From Phoronis australis (Eukaryota; Phoronida; Phoronidae), in contig NMRA01000127.1 in assembly GCA_002633005.1 (NCBI GenBank), positions 64,001 to 124,000 on the forward strand: a stretch of 60,000 nt of DNA, in the 5' to 3' direction. The notes below the pieces were generated by a model, which ran no database searches, was not told where the DNA came from, and saw only the letters and a program-made list of their open reading frames with translations. Below, in pieces: positions 12,001-27,000 of this stretch (position 1 is the stretch's first letter; each line of letters opens with the position of its first letter). The position numbers and the translations under genes are program-made.

Positions 12001-15000
12001 CCATGGGCCCCTCTCTGACTAACCAGCTCTCGATTTGGCTACCTACAGGTCGTCAATGCAACCTCAGTTTGTGTCAGCACATATCAAACGCGCTTATATT
12101 ACAACATGAAGTAAACAGAATAAAGTCGAAATTGGTCGCCATTGCGACTTCAGATTGTGTTTGGCGACCTATGAAAAATTTCAATTTGCCATAAGGTCGC
12201 CATTGCGAGTATCAAAAAAGCCAATGTTTCAAGGTTCACGTTGACTTCCAAACTTGGAATTACTAATACTGTTCTTAGATTCATTACCTTGATTGATAAT
12301 TGTTCCGTTTATACCGTGAATTGAACGCATTTGCCACCACGTTTAAGTCATAACAGGAAGTAAAGAGATAGAATTCGGAATTATTCGGCAAAAAACGGGC
12401 AACATTGGGGAAATTCGCGCCACCAGGCCTGGATTTTTGCAAGGTAGCCGAATGCGACTTGGCGCTGCAATCGGTAATATGTTCAATATTTAAGGCAATG
12501 CCACACATTTTGCATAAAATTTACAGGATAACGCTGAGCAGCGTAACATACCAGCTACAAACACACCCGTAGCTAATGCGTTTGGAAGCTGAGGCCGGAA
12601 CAACTCGCGCTTCTAGCGATTATAGCGGTGAGAGAAATGTGCAAGACCCCAATTCTTAGCGGGCTATGGACTTCTAGGCCCGTGACCAACAAACTACCAA
12701 ACTTAACTCAATTCTTTTTATTACTAGAACCTTTAAAAAATTGCTCAGACTGGGTAATTTGTCGTGCTGTGTACGTAAACCATCAAAATGTAATCAACTA
12801 TAAGTACTCAACCAAAATTACTAGTAACTTAGTATTCCCAGTAGTACTCGGATCAGCATGAATGATTACAATATGATGTACAATGTACATACATTATTTA
12901 TTCTAAAAATTCGCAGACGACGGTGGGCATTTTCACACCTCCTTTACTCGAGAACTTCGGAGTCCTTGACTGGACTGTAGAGATAGCTAGTTTTCAAAAG
13001 CATTATTTGTTGTTTTATCGCTCCAAAGATTTCTTTAGTAACACGAGAATATGTTATGAGTCCGAGTATTTCTGGAAGGGACCTCAATAAAGTTTGGAAT
13101 CCGGCATTTCTCGAATATTGCTAGAATGAGTACAAGTTGGAGTAAACGACGGTGAAATTTAAGGGTCTGAGTAAACTTTAGTGCCTCACGGGCCCGGGTC
13201 AATCGAAATCGTAAGCTCATAGGGGAACATTCTATGGGTGAAACCGTTTTGGTGCACACCAGTATATTGAACTACAAAAGTTTCAAGTTTTAAAATGCTG
13301 TCGTGATTTCCTGAATTGGAAAAATTATCCAAGGCCTGCGAAATTATTGACTATGTGCATTTCTAAAACTATTTCCGGTTCCACAATAATGCAACTACGA
13401 AGAAATTTCAAAAAAGCATCTTCTCGATATGTTCGTTTCAGTATCTTGTTCGCCGATATAAGAGGCTTCACACAGTTTTCCTCTACGGTCACCGCCCAAG
13501 AACTTGTCAGAACATTAAATGAATTGTTTGCCAAGTTCGACCGTTTAGCAAAGGTGAGATGTTTTTTACTTCATCAATATTTACTCAAGGCAACGCTATT
13601 TCAGTTGTACGCTACCTCTAAAATGTGTTGGCACCATCTGTCGCCATAAGTACTAGTAAATGTGTTATTGCTGTCATTTTCCGCCCGCAAATCTCTATCA
13701 ATAACCGATAACAAACGCGCTGTCACGATACTGCTCACTACCTCGTAATTCACGCCACCAGTCGCAGATTCTCCAAGGCAGCGACCGAAAGCAACCCGCC
13801 AACATATAAACAAGAACTAAAAGAAAAGCCAAACTAACCATTTTAGTGAACCTCGAAGTCAAGTTGAATTTTATATGGAAAATGACGACTAAGTTGCAAT
13901 TTGTCTTTTCTGCTGTCGGGTGCAAACTAATTGACACAAATTATTTAACTTTGGATCTGCCTTCAAAGCCTTTGTGTTAAACGTAGACCTGTGCTTCAAT
14001 TTTGAAGGAAAACGATTGCCTCCGCATAAAACTCCTGGGCGACTGCTACTTATGTGTTAGTGGGCTTCCAGAACCACGCTCTGACCATGCGCACTGCTGC
14101 GTAGAGATGGGCTTGGCAATGATACATCATATTCGGTAAGTCCTTGTCCGCCGATCTTGAACAATCATATTTTGGTTAATTAGATATTGGTACCTAATTT
14201 AAAGGCTTAGTTCATATGAGCGATTGATTTTCTGATTAGTACATGCATGTCTTATTCGAAGAATATCGTCGAAAATTTAATTTCCCGTGATTGCATCTAG
14301 CAGTAAGCGACCATCTTTGCATGAAACCAATAAACTAGTCAGGAAAAATCGTTATTATATTATTATATTATGGGTTGTTTGGTCTTCAGACCCTTGTTTT
14401 CTGAAATGCTTTTCATTACGTAAAGACAGTTATCGTTAATCGACACAAAGCTAAATGATAGAGTTAACTTTCCGTAATGGAGGACTTTCATTTGATTTTT
14501 GCTGAGTGCATATCAAATTGAACGTGTAGACACATTAGTTTAGCGAGTTGCAAAGGGAGTTCCGTATTCTATCAGCAAGAAATTAGTAATAGATAAAATG
14601 AAGCTTCACAAAAATGTTATTTCGCGTAACTACCTAAATTTTAAGATACCACTATTCTTAAGAAGTTTGACTAATAACTAATTTAACGATTTGATGAAGT
14701 TTTACATAGATGTACTAATTGATAATCACTAACCATACGTACTTTTGGGTATATTTCTTTCGGATGTTTTTCATTTCTCGGATTTTCAAGACATAGTTCT
14801 CTGTGTTGTAAGAGCAAGGGGTTGTTTATTTTTGGTAAGAGTTTATGATCTTATCATATTTAAAGCGCACATGTGCGGTCTTTCAAAAGATATACGTCAT
14901 TTGGACCAAGTCAGATCAAGATACCGTGGTCCGTATCAACTACATTACTTTTTGTATTGCCATTTCAATGTAGTCAAGTAAAGGAACGTCTACAATATGA

Positions 15001-18000
15001 TCTGGACATGCGCATTGGGATTCACACAGGCACAGTGTTGTGCGGAGTTCTCGGACTACGAAAGTGGCAGTTCGACGTCTATAGCAACGACGTCACTATA
15101 GCCAATCAAATGGAGGCTACTGGAGTACCTGGGTAAGACCGGCGTTGTACAGTCAGTGTATTTTTAAAGTGACTTCAAAACCGTTCTTTTTATCAAAAAA
15201 GTTCCATTTAGGCCATTGACTCCAACAAAATTGGTCTTAATTTTTTCCATAGTCAAATTAGAGATGATACCAGAAATCACTTCTTAACTGAGTAAGAAAC
15301 GAGATAACACCGTTCTGACGAAGCGACACTTGGCGAAGTCGATTGCATAAGGGAGTATGGCAGAGACGACAGAAGCAACGACCCCTTTGACGACAACACT
15401 CACGTTGCCATTGACGGTGTAGAGGCTGACTTAGCAGACCACGGCATCGCCATCGACACTGCCAACAACACCGACAGTGCAGCCAGTAACACTGGCAAGA
15501 ACATTAACGAAGACGACGACGCCTTCTACACTGATGGCAATACTGAATTACCCATGGCAGTCATTAAACTGTTTGTTGGCGACGTTGATGACTTGAAAAC
15601 CGTACCAAAACCAATGATTTCAGAAAGATCTCTCAAGGGGCCCTGTAGACGCGGCAGGAGAGGTCAGCACTATGAATGAGCAATGTTTGGAAAGCTCGAT
15701 TAAGTCGAGAACAGAAGTCGTAGCAGATGGCCCGTGATGAGATAAGTCCACCTACTGACTTTCAGAAGGTTCAGTCTAAGGACCGCGGACCTAAAATTAC
15801 GCAAACGATTATTCGAAAAATCGTAGTAACGGCGCCATCTCGCGTCCAATTTCATCCAAAAACAATAGCCCCAACATAGACATACTATAGACTGGGCGCA
15901 CGCGCTGCTACAGCTGACAATTTGACGCCACATTGGAAAGTGTTTCTAGTCACGTGACACGGTTAATCGCCGTGTAAACAAACGAGGCAACTTGCCCTTT
16001 TCAACGTTCGATATCTAGCCCATAAAAAACGCAGAAGAATGTGATTTTTTCAGAAACATAAAAATGATGCAACACTTACGTGCGTTTTTTGAGAGTCAAT
16101 CAGTAGATAAGAAACTATCAAACTAAGAGAAGATCGCAACCAGTGGCAGATTACCGAGTGGCTTGTGCTGCTGCACGCGTGTCAATCCACTGCCAGCGAT
16201 TTAATTTTTTAGTTATTTTTCAAGAGAAACCAGTAAGATTGCGCAAATTTATCGTTTTTAAATGAATTAAAATTCGAAGCAAATACAGTATATCCAGGAG
16301 CATACAGGGACGTACTACTCACTCGGGTGGTACGTACTTTCGCCTTGCCCCAGGTATACCCCTTTTCAATATTGAAAAATGACCCCGGGTAATTTTTTGA
16401 TTAAATTATGACCCGCGTCGCTTTTAATGGGGTCTAAATTCAATTTGAACTACTGTGAAAAGATGACTCAAAGGGGTCATATAAATAAATGACAGGCTTT
16501 TAAGGATAAAAAGCAAAGAACATAGACTTCCTTTCCTGTGCATCGCTCGGGATTGCCAGGGTACAAATATTCTCTCACGCACGTATTCCTCTTTTACGGA
16601 TCTGAAGTCCCTCGATCAAGTACCAGGCACTTTTCGGCGTGTTGTAGTATCCCTACACCGTGGAATTATTTGCTCGTAAAAAGATCAGCCCCGCTCCCAC
16701 ACATCATTTCGAACCCTTCCTTTCCCTTCGCTGATATACTTATTATGCGTCCCTCAGCCGAGAAATATAAAATTCTTCTCTCACGCACGCTTGGCCTTCT
16801 TACGGCTTTTAGTTTGACTTTGATAGTGAGAAAACTTGGCTGCGATCAGAAGATTCTTAACATGTGGCCAAAATTTTCAGGATTAATCTTCATGCAGGTA
16901 ATGAGATATATTCTGGCACGAGCAGTGTGAAATGGCCAATTACCGATTTGAGCAACTGAACGAAGGGTTGTTCGAAAAAATAGTGATTGTTTCGCTTCTA
17001 AGTTACTGACATAATATTAATTGCTCATGAACAGACCATCCCAGCTCCCACACATCATATCCCTGGCATAATTGCGGCATATATTGGAAAAGCAAGGCAT
17101 ATACATAGGCGGATTTAGGGGGGGGCCCAGGGGGCCCGGCCCCCCCCCCCCCTGGCTGCCGCAAAAAANNNNNNNNNNNNNNNNNNNNNNNNNNNNNNNN
17201 NNNNNNNNNNNNNNNNNNNNNNNNNNNNNNNNNNNNNNNNNNNNNNNNNNNNNNNNNNNNNNNNNNNNNNNNNNNNNNNNNNNNNNNNNNNNNNNNNNNN
17301 NNNNNNNNNNNNNNNNNNNNNNNNNNNNNNNNNNNNNNNNNNNNNNNNNNNNNNNNNNNNNNNNNNNNNNNNNNNNNNNNNNNNNNNNNNNNNNNNNNNN
17401 NNNNNNNNNNNNNNNNNNNNNNNNNNNNNNNNNNNNNNNNNNNNNNNNNNNNNNNNNNNNNNNNNNNNNNNNNNNNNNNNNNNNNNNNNNNNNNNNNNNN
17501 NNNNNNNNNNNNNNNNNNNNNNNNNNNNNNNNNNNNNNNNNNNNNNNNNNNNNNNNNNNNNNNNNNNNNNNNNNNNNNNNNNNNNNNNNNNNNNNNNNNN
17601 NNNNNNNNNNNNNNNNNNNNNNNNNNNNNNNNNNNNNNNNNNNNNNNNNNNNNNNNNNNNNNNNNNNNNNNNNNNNNNNNNNNNNNNNNNNNNNNNNNNN
17701 NNNNNNNNNNNNNNNNNNNNNNNNNNNNNNNNNNNNNNNNNNNNNNNNNNNNNNNNNNNNNNNNNNNNNNNNNNNNNNNNNNNNNNNNNNNNNNNNNNNN
17801 NNNNNNNNNNNNNNNNNNNNNNNNNNNNNNNNNNNNNNNNNNNNNNNNNNTACCCCCCTCCCGACCTCCCCCCATTCGGTGCTATGCGCATCTACAATCG
17901 TGGTTCAGTTTGCACAAATGCTTACAGCCGAACAAAATGTTGGGCCCCCCCTTATGATATCCTAGATCCGCCACTGAATATAGATGTCCCTAGCCGCGCG

Positions 18001-21000
18001 CAACTCAGGTCACCCCAGACGTAAACATCTGCCTATCGAACATTGTTGAAAGATCGCCGAATGCGGGTATCATGTCCGCTTATCACAACCACCTGTTGCG
18101 GGGGAATCTTTGAGTAATGACTGGACAGGTTTTCACGGATGAGAAGTGATTTTTTCATGAGTTGAAAATTCTTCACATTAAATCTAAACCCTGTGAAAAA
18201 AATAACCGTCATTTTTATCACGAGGTCATTGTTTAATGCTACATCGGCTCTGTTAGGTATATTTCCAGTCGGTTTCTTGTGGAAAATTCTGTATTTTGGG
18301 GTGCGCAATTCAATCTTACAGGTTTGATATTTTTGGTTACTATGCACTTTGCTCTTTTGCGCAAATTTTGAGTCACAAAATAAAGATCTCGTAAGCAAGC
18401 AGTGCAAATCTAAAGAATTTCCAATGTACATTAGTGCAGATTTTGAATTTGTTCGTTTTGATGCAACAGAAAAATATCTGATTTTGAAACACATATTAAG
18501 AAATGAGTTTTTAAAGCAGTATGTATTTCAATAAAGAATACATTATTTATACATATGTACTAATTTGGATGGCTTGGGGGTAAGTTCGGCATGCAGATGT
18601 TGGTTTTCAGTACAAGTAAAAACGCATATGATTGTCATTAATACGATATATTTACTTAAGTACAGATAACAAACAGCATCATCACTGGATAACACCATAT
18701 GCTGGTCAATGATTATTTTCTTTAAAAAGGTTTCAGTCACCAAGACCGCGGTGAAAACAACGCATGGTGGCAGAACATAAAAAAATTAGTGCACCGCCAT
18801 TAAAACTCCATGGCCGAACCAAAAAACCCATGGCTCAATGGCAGGACCAAGAAACTCGTCTCTTTGGCTGCAGGCATGACACTGCAAGCCCCAAGATTTT
18901 CTGACTGATGTCATAGGGCTCTCAGTGTTTTTCGTCATTTTTCCTGTGTAACACTTTCCAATAATTATGACGTCATAATGACAACGCGAGCTTCATGTAT
19001 CTGAGTGGCGCGCGCCCAGTCTATGTGATGTCTATGAGCCCCAAGCTTCTCACAAGATTGATGCTGTGTAATTTTATCGTCCATTGGTTGGAAAATTCGT
19101 AATGTAGCGTTCGTATGGCAGATCAACAAAGAAGCAGCGGGAACGGGCCAATAAAAGAACAATCATTAGGTCAGTAAATCTCCAATAACTAAAATCGGTA
19201 AGTCAATACCACAGACGCTCGAATTTCTCAATGACTCATAACCATACATCCATACATAAGAAACAAAAAGGTTTGGTCAGTAAAGCTTTTCCGAGCTGAG
19301 ACTCCAAACTTCAACTGACCCAAATCCAAATAAAATCTCCGTGTGTCTTTCTCAGGCTGGAATTGCATAAACCTCCGAAGCCTTATATTTCCTTGATTTT
19401 ATTAAATTATCCTGATGAGTGGTGAATTGGCGACGAAGTTTTTCAAACAAACTCAAAACTCTGAATTCAAGGACCTAAACTAGTTAACATGGCGGATTTC
19501 AGTTGTGCATAACTTGTACAACGGTCGAAGATAAAATTTTGAGTTTGAGCAAGCAACCCCTACATGTATGTCAAAATCAAAAAATGTATACCCAATTTCA
19601 ATGATTGAGGTTATTAAAATCAATCTTCCACTTAAGTGTAATTTCTTTGTTCTTATGGCTCATTTTAACCCTTGACATAGAATTTATTTGCAAGAACCGC
19701 CATATCTTGTGTTTGATCTTGACATTATATGCTACTCTTTGTTGAAGCACAACGAACACTCGGTTGTTGGCGGACATTTCCGATGTCTGACCACATGTTT
19801 AGTCGCGGTAAATCACCATCGGTAAATGCCGGATTTCTAAGTAGGCCAGAGATAGAAGCCCGTGGTACCAAGATTATAAACAATGTTGTTGTGCATAATC
19901 AGAGTTTAATTACATTCAAACTTACACTTTATGTGGAGGGCACTCAAATAACATTCTTGGGCGCGTAAAAACAGAGGTCCGGAATTGCTTCGGGAGCGTC
20001 CTCCAAGAACCCGGATGCTCGAAGGTCGTCTGCCATTAATGTCTTACGTCACAGAATAAAGTCCACGAATTTGTGATTTTGGCGTTTTTGACATTTTTTG
20101 TCGTCAAATCACCACTCTAAGGCAATTTGAAGTGATCAATCGAAAAAGGGTATTCAAAGACTAGTTCGATGCTAGTTTCGTAGAGTTCCATGCAAGTTGA
20201 GTAGAAAATTATGAGCAAACAGATTTTGAGTGTCCAACCTTTATGTTTTCTTAGTAGTCAGTTACATCAGTGATGATCAAGAAACAGATAAACTCAAGCG
20301 CCTGAGGTCAATACGGTGGCGTATAACGATAGTGATTGATGAAATCAACTCACATACCAAATTTCGGAAGGATCAGTCTAGGTATACGCCGGAGATGCGA
20401 CACGAGAAATCCATCAATGAAAGAGAAGTGACCCCACGCTCTCAAATAACTCGAAAACGGGGAAGTCGCAGAGAGAAGCGAATGACGCATTCCTGATAGC
20501 CTTTGAGATCTATGTACACACACAATTTCAACAGAATACCTTAGAGAACTGCGAAGCATAAATTTAAAAATGACTGTCGCAGCGCCATCTTTAGTCGGAT
20601 TTCGCTCAAAAGAATACACCTGGAGTCTTAAAGAAATAAATACTGCGTGTTTATTTCATGTTTATTGGACGAATGTGACCGAGCAACATGCTTACTGAAA
20701 ACCTTCACGATATAGCAACATACTTTGAGAAATTTTATTTACCAAGTAACGTGACCATTTTTATAACGATTAGCGGCTTAAATCAGAACTTATTTTGACG
20801 GAAAGCACGGATCTAATACCGTTTTAAATTGATACGATGCTTCTCAATTTTGATTCGTGTATCTGTGCCTCAGTGGAGTTACGGAGTGTTGCAGTAAGCC
20901 TACCTACCAAGTCTGAGGCTTGGTCAAGTTACGTCACCCGCCTCTGAATAATGCCTTCATTGTTCGCACATCGCTGATACAATATCACGCAATGCACGGA

Positions 21001-24000
21001 CGATCCCACCGATTGAGTTCTTTCGTCTGGCATGTCGGATCAGTAGCAGCGGTGAACCTAAGCCACCATCACATAAAGCTTCTGACGTCCATCCGATGAA
21101 CTTCCGAACCAAAAATGATCGTACCCATCCACCATCGGGAGATTATTGGGAGCGTACTTTGCGCGTATGCCTAGTGGCGTTGGCTTCGGAAGTCGACCAA
21201 TCGATGCAGCTCCTTGCAAACTCATGAGTCATTTTTGCGCCAAACCTATTTCTCAAACGCAGGGGAACAACTGATTATTGGCAGACAATGGCCCGTTGGT
21301 CTGCAGATGGACCGACCGAATTCATCTGGTCAAACAACGTCAAGGCCAACGCCCATCCGACGACAGGCAGATATATTGACGTCAGAGTAGCCGCAGTTTT
21401 CACGTTTTTCCAAGAGGAGATAGTGTAGCTCAGCAGTTTGAGTTCCTCACTCCTGTTTGGACTGCCCGGCTTCAAGTCTTGGCTAACATTGGCACTGACA
21501 CAATCGAGCATTGCACAAAGTTGTCTCCTGTTTCCCTGAGTTCGGTCTTGGTAGTGTATGCAAGGGAATGAATGAGAACTTGGATATAATGGCAAAGCAA
21601 TTTCATTTGTCGTGCTCATTATTTAATCTTTTAAATGTGACAGAAAATATCCCGAACTCATTGTACAGGATGGGCCGAGCATCGATCATTACTTGAGGGA
21701 AGGGGTCGACTGGGCAACGGCCCTGATCATCCACATATAGGGGGCATCAATCACCATGAAACCATGAATAAACTTTTTTAAAATTGTGACTGATTCAGTT
21801 GTAGTTAAATTAAATGAACTTTCTACTTTATGTGTCATCGTTTTTGCTTTTCTTAGACCTAGTGTCCTTACATTTGAATAGGGCATCACTAAACCTCTGA
21901 ACGCTAGTGCATGTGTCACCGGTGCTTAGTCTGGTTTTCCACGATTACACTCAAGACATTCGTGAACGCATCGGCAAGGCATCTGCCTATCAACGTCCTA
22001 TAACCATTGATCAAGCCCATCTCCCAATGATCGTTCGACACGCGATCTCTTTATCATAAATTGGACAACATGAGAAAATCGTTTGTAACGACTGGTGATT
22101 TTATGTCAATGTGACCACTTTTATGCCGCAAACTCTTCTGAAGCTTTAGGTGATAGCGACATTAAAAGGGCTAAAGACAAACACGACTACTGCCATTGCA
22201 TGTGAAATCACTTTGATTTGACATTTTATCGAACACAAACGAATACACGAAGATGAACAGATTGCTTTATAAAACTACTACGTAAAGATGATCGTCCGAT
22301 TTAAAAAATAATGGCTTGGGGATACAAATTGAAACAAATTGCCTAGGAATTGTTAGATGTCAAATTTTCCTTGTACTAGCGAGAATTATTAAGCAAGAAA
22401 CTTTCTGGTGGCTTCCTTGAAATTCACGTGACTACCCCGTAAATTACAGACGAGTCCACATATCGCAGACGACATTCAACTGCGTGAAGAACGACTACAG
22501 AATGGAACCCCGCCATGCCGATAAGAAGGACTACGTCACTCCCGAAGTTGGCATGCCAACGTACTTGATTGACAAGCAGGAGCAAGACAAAAGGGAAGTG
22601 AGTAACTTGTTATGGTTAACGACACTTGAATCAGAGAAATTGGAGAGTGCAGTGAGACAATAACGTTTTTCACTTAGATGGATTTGTGTCTCCGTACATG
22701 TCACTAGTAAAACCCATGAAATCAACTATTGCTGCCTGTTAGATAACGTTTCGTAATATGGCAATGCAATAAGTGATTAAGTATCTTTTATACATTTCTG
22801 TTAAAAGCTTATCTCTTTGACTTCATCACGCCCTTCACAATTCGAGACCAAATTCGTGGTCGATCGAAAAGTATAGTTTTGACAGATAAGAGGTTAACAG
22901 CATTTTTAATATCAAGACAATATTGAATGTTCTTTTAGTTTGTCGAGCTGCCGCCAACGGCCGATCCAAGCGAACAAAATGTGCCGCCTCGATCGCCTGC
23001 CTTGAAACACCAGTTGTCGCGTTCTGGATTGTCGTACGCCTCCCAAGAAGAGAGTACCATCATTCCCTTCGACACTGTGAGTGACGTCACTCTTGCACCA
23101 AATAATACTATAGAAAAACTATGACCTTTAGCGGTTATTTTGATTTTATGAATTGTTTCCGAATGAAGCCATAATCAATTTGTTCGCCGCCACCATTGAG
23201 AGAATGCTTGGTTTCCAGGCCTCTAAACTTCAAATTTAATCCAGATTTTACTAAAAATATGACCAATCCAATACAGAATCGTGAAAATTAAGGGTCTGTT
23301 CTAGTCCAGCCGCGCGATTGGTCAGTCGTCGTGTCAAATCTAGACTTGAGTCCTTGGCGGTTTCCTTGGATTTTGGGGATTTTGTTCCGTTTGATCTTAT
23401 GGTGGTTATTGGAGTAAATTGCGTCTGACCTCAAAATTTCGGCAACAGCAACACGTACTGTCAAATGAAAACAATATTCAAATCAACTAATACGTAACTA
23501 CACATATGTTAGTTGCAGGGGTGGAAACCCTTTCCGTCACCGTGCCTCTGAATTTCAGCTACGAACAAACCACCGTGCAAACCACCGGACGTCAAACCCG
23601 CACCCCTGATCTGGCATACAAAATGTTGCATGTACGGCGGCCAAACTCCACTCCAGGCTAACTAGATTTCTGGCGACCAAATTTAATTTCGAAGGTCGAA
23701 ATTGGAATTTAGAGGCTCGGTCATGGAATTTTCTCTATCCTTCATGCCCCCCACGAATTTCGGTGCTGCGCCACTCATGCCCTTTGAGTTGACTTTGTAC
23801 AATGTGGAAAAGATAGTTTAGTTGTACTTTTCACGTCTTTAGGCCAGGAAAAGTTTAACATCAACTACAATACCTGAGAACGTAAGTCGCAAATACTCAT
23901 GTCTCTCCATATTAACTTATCACTCCTTCTGTTGTCTTTCCACTAGTTAATCCGATACCAATGAATTTTCTATATATTCGGATGAAGTGCTATGCTATAT

Positions 24001-27000
24001 TTTAGTTTTTTTGAGCCGATAATGAATTATTTGAGTTTGTCTTGATAGAGCATTTAATTATATATAGTTTGTGTGTGTTTGGAAATTGTTGCATTGCAAA
24101 CTTTTTGTTCATCCGCAATTCGTTTTTTTCTTGCTCTTACGTAATTTAACGACTTTTCGTAATTATTCGGGTTTCTCTTTTCGGTGACTTTCAATTGACA
24201 TTGCTTATATTGTGGTCTTTTTGGTGACTTTCAATTGACATTACTTTTATTGTGGTGTTTTTTCAGTTTCCTTTTTCAGTACATGTACCACTAACATAAC
24301 CGTGGCAAGATTCTTTAACTTCATTTCCTTATACTTCAGGATTGTGTGTCAACTAGGAACTCTTTTTAGGTGTTGGACGTCTTACTTTCTTGAGCGAATT
24401 CAATGTCGATAGGGTATAGGTGGTTTCACGTTGCTATTTACAATGTATTGTTCAACTGTCATGTTCAGGTTAAACTTTATGTTCGTTGGGTATGAAGCGC
24501 TCCCGCAGATAGTTATTCATAAAACGCAGAGATATACGAATATTTTTATGACAAGAGATACTACATGTAAAGACCATTAACGGTTAATGAGGGTGAAATT
24601 GACCAGTGAACTGTTTTCTGCCAATTCTAGCTTCTTCAGAGATCTCTCATAAGTTGAAACTAGCACACGCTGTTGTACAGGCATTCATTGCAATAGGTGC
24701 TTAATATTCATTGCAGAAATGAAGAGAACATTCATTCCTTTATCTTTGATCACGCACAGCCGTCACTGTCAGAAAAAAATAAATGTATTATTCATGTAGT
24801 TATTTTCTCCTCGTTTCTACAATGAGTTTTAGACAGCTATTTCGCTACTTTCTTGAACAAGTGCGTGTGTCAATCCGAATTTACGAGAGGACTCTGAGAA
24901 AGCTGGAATCGGCAGAAACCAGCGTAGTGTTCAACAGCATATCAGAATATTTGATTTCGACATGCACATAACTTACAATGATTTACATAAAAGTGGAACT
25001 GAAAATGTGGCACGACTCTCATCAATCCGCGAAGACCAGTGTTGACGATGAATAATGCTGTCGAATTTTTGTTTTCGTATCAGTTCCCCATGAACTGTAC
25101 ATGTAGTTACTCTTGTTCCAGACTTTCAGCGTAGCTGATGGCTTGAAGACGGCGCTTCCACAAGGTCTCTCGCGGTGCGTCCGCCGACACTCTACCGACA
25201 CCGAAGTTAACAAGCTCATCGAGAGATCTATTGCCGTAAAAGCAGAGAGCACACTCGCCAAGCAGCACATTAAACCCACTCTCCTTCTGTTCGAAGACCC
25301 GGAGATAAACGAAAGATACGTGGAAATACGGGATGAAACCTTCAAGTCAAACATGGCGTGCACTATAATTGTCTTCCTGTTAATTATTATAGTGCATATC
25401 CTAGTGCTTCCGAGGTTCGTAGATGTCCAGTTATCTTTTTAATGTTAAGTGTTGAATATACGCAGCCAAAGGTTTTGTATTAACGATGTTTTGACAGTGT
25501 TATCGGGTATAACTCCAAGAGTTTCTCAAAACCATGCCGATAGTTGGCGTTCCTGTCAGACTGACGGCCAAAGTGTGCATAAGTTGGCAGTTTCTTGACG
25601 AAACAAACCTGTCGCTGGTCGATGTCCTACATGTACATTTAGTTGCCATTTTATGCACCTACTAAATACAACTGTTTTCAACATAAACTGGGTAACATTG
25701 AAATTCGACGAATTTTTGACGCACAAAACCGCAGGTAAATATCGAAATCGACAAGAATACGGAATATTTGATATTGTAGTTTCCTATGAATCGGCGCCTG
25801 AGTTGCAGACGATATAGTATCCAGCAATTGAAAACTGAGACATAAGTGTCATATAATTAACAGTTTTGTTCCAGATTTTACGTTTAGGGCCTGGTTTCAT
25901 GTCGAGTGTTAGTTGCACTGCTGCAACTGTGTTACTTAAAACTATGTTCGGAAAGTTTGATGATCGAACCGGCTGAAGACGTCGAGTCGACATTGACCTA
26001 CCTGTTGAACCTTTCATGTCAGAGGTCACTGTTGAAGTAGTGCGGGAGGTGAATACGGAACACATTATTACATGGCCGTATTTCCCTCTACTGAATCAAC
26101 GCGTATGGGATAAAAATTAAGTAAAACCTTCAGATGTACAAGTATAATAAAAGAAACTTAATTAAAATGTGACAACCATATTATCTTTCGTTTCAGCCTT
26201 AACCTGTCGCTGGTTATCTTCGCAGTAGTTTTCGTCATCTTCTTACTTATCTTCGGCCTACTTCTCTCCGAGGAGTTCGACCAAATGCCGAAAGCTGTAC
26301 GAAAGGTGGCGGAATGGATCATGTGCCACGGTCACTTCCGCACAGCTCTGATTTTCGTCGTCATCTCTTTGGCAGCCGTGGCCACGCTATCTACTTTCGT
26401 AAGTGCACTGTCAGATCTACGATGACGTAACGGAGGGGTGGGCACTACTACAAGTTCGGGATATAGAGGTCTTCGGAAGCTCTAAAAACAGAATGGCCTT
26501 TTCCCATTTTATTATGTTTGGTGGTGTACTTAGAGGTGAAAACCCCTTATGTTTAGTGTCCTGGCTGAATATCTCTCAATGAAGAACGTGTGCTTTGGTA
26601 TACTGGGGCCGTCAGTCTTGAGCAAGCGTTCCCTAGCTGTGCTGGTGCGGTGATGGGACCGTATTATGACATTCAAATACATGCAGGCATACTTGTGATG
26701 TGACGTGTTTCGAGGAAGGTTAAGATGAAAATGGCACGCGATGTCATCCCGTAATAAAGAATTTCAAAATAAGCGCAAACGCTGGCGTTAAAAACAATGG
26801 TTGGCTTTTTCACTTGCGCTTAAGGTATCATTTCACTTTATGCTAGAAGTAAAGCTATTTAATAAATAATTTGGGTTATTTTCTCAGCTGGGTCACTGAT
26901 AATTTGAGTCAAACGCTGACAACGATGTTTGATGGGTTGTTTCTAAAATATTTTACAGTTTCTGGACATCTACAACACGCCTCCATTTAAAAAGATACCT

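Larger units (their letters stand above)
15133..22449 (+). other. 7.3 kb intron of gene A
   Basis: The longest visible intron. It contains an orphan open frame (15308-15679), a transposable element interrupted by an assembly gap (17104-17973), and AT-rich sequence in which I recognise no further coding exon. The A5 donor (codon broken after GG) and the A6 acceptor (ACGA) join in frame to give GRVHIS, so no exon need be hidden in the gap. Confidence 0.8.

Noticed and set aside
13347-13649. 100-codon + strand frame as a stand-alone gene
   Set aside because: It is exon A3 read through both splice sites into intron.
17003-17965. Long open frames of 258-297 codons on both strands
   Set aside because: They are almost entirely undefined codons from the N gap at 17169-17850.
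18033-18494. 153-codon - strand frame in the A5-A6 intron
   Set aside because: AT-rich Lys/Ser/Asn composition typical of chance frames; no recognisable domain.
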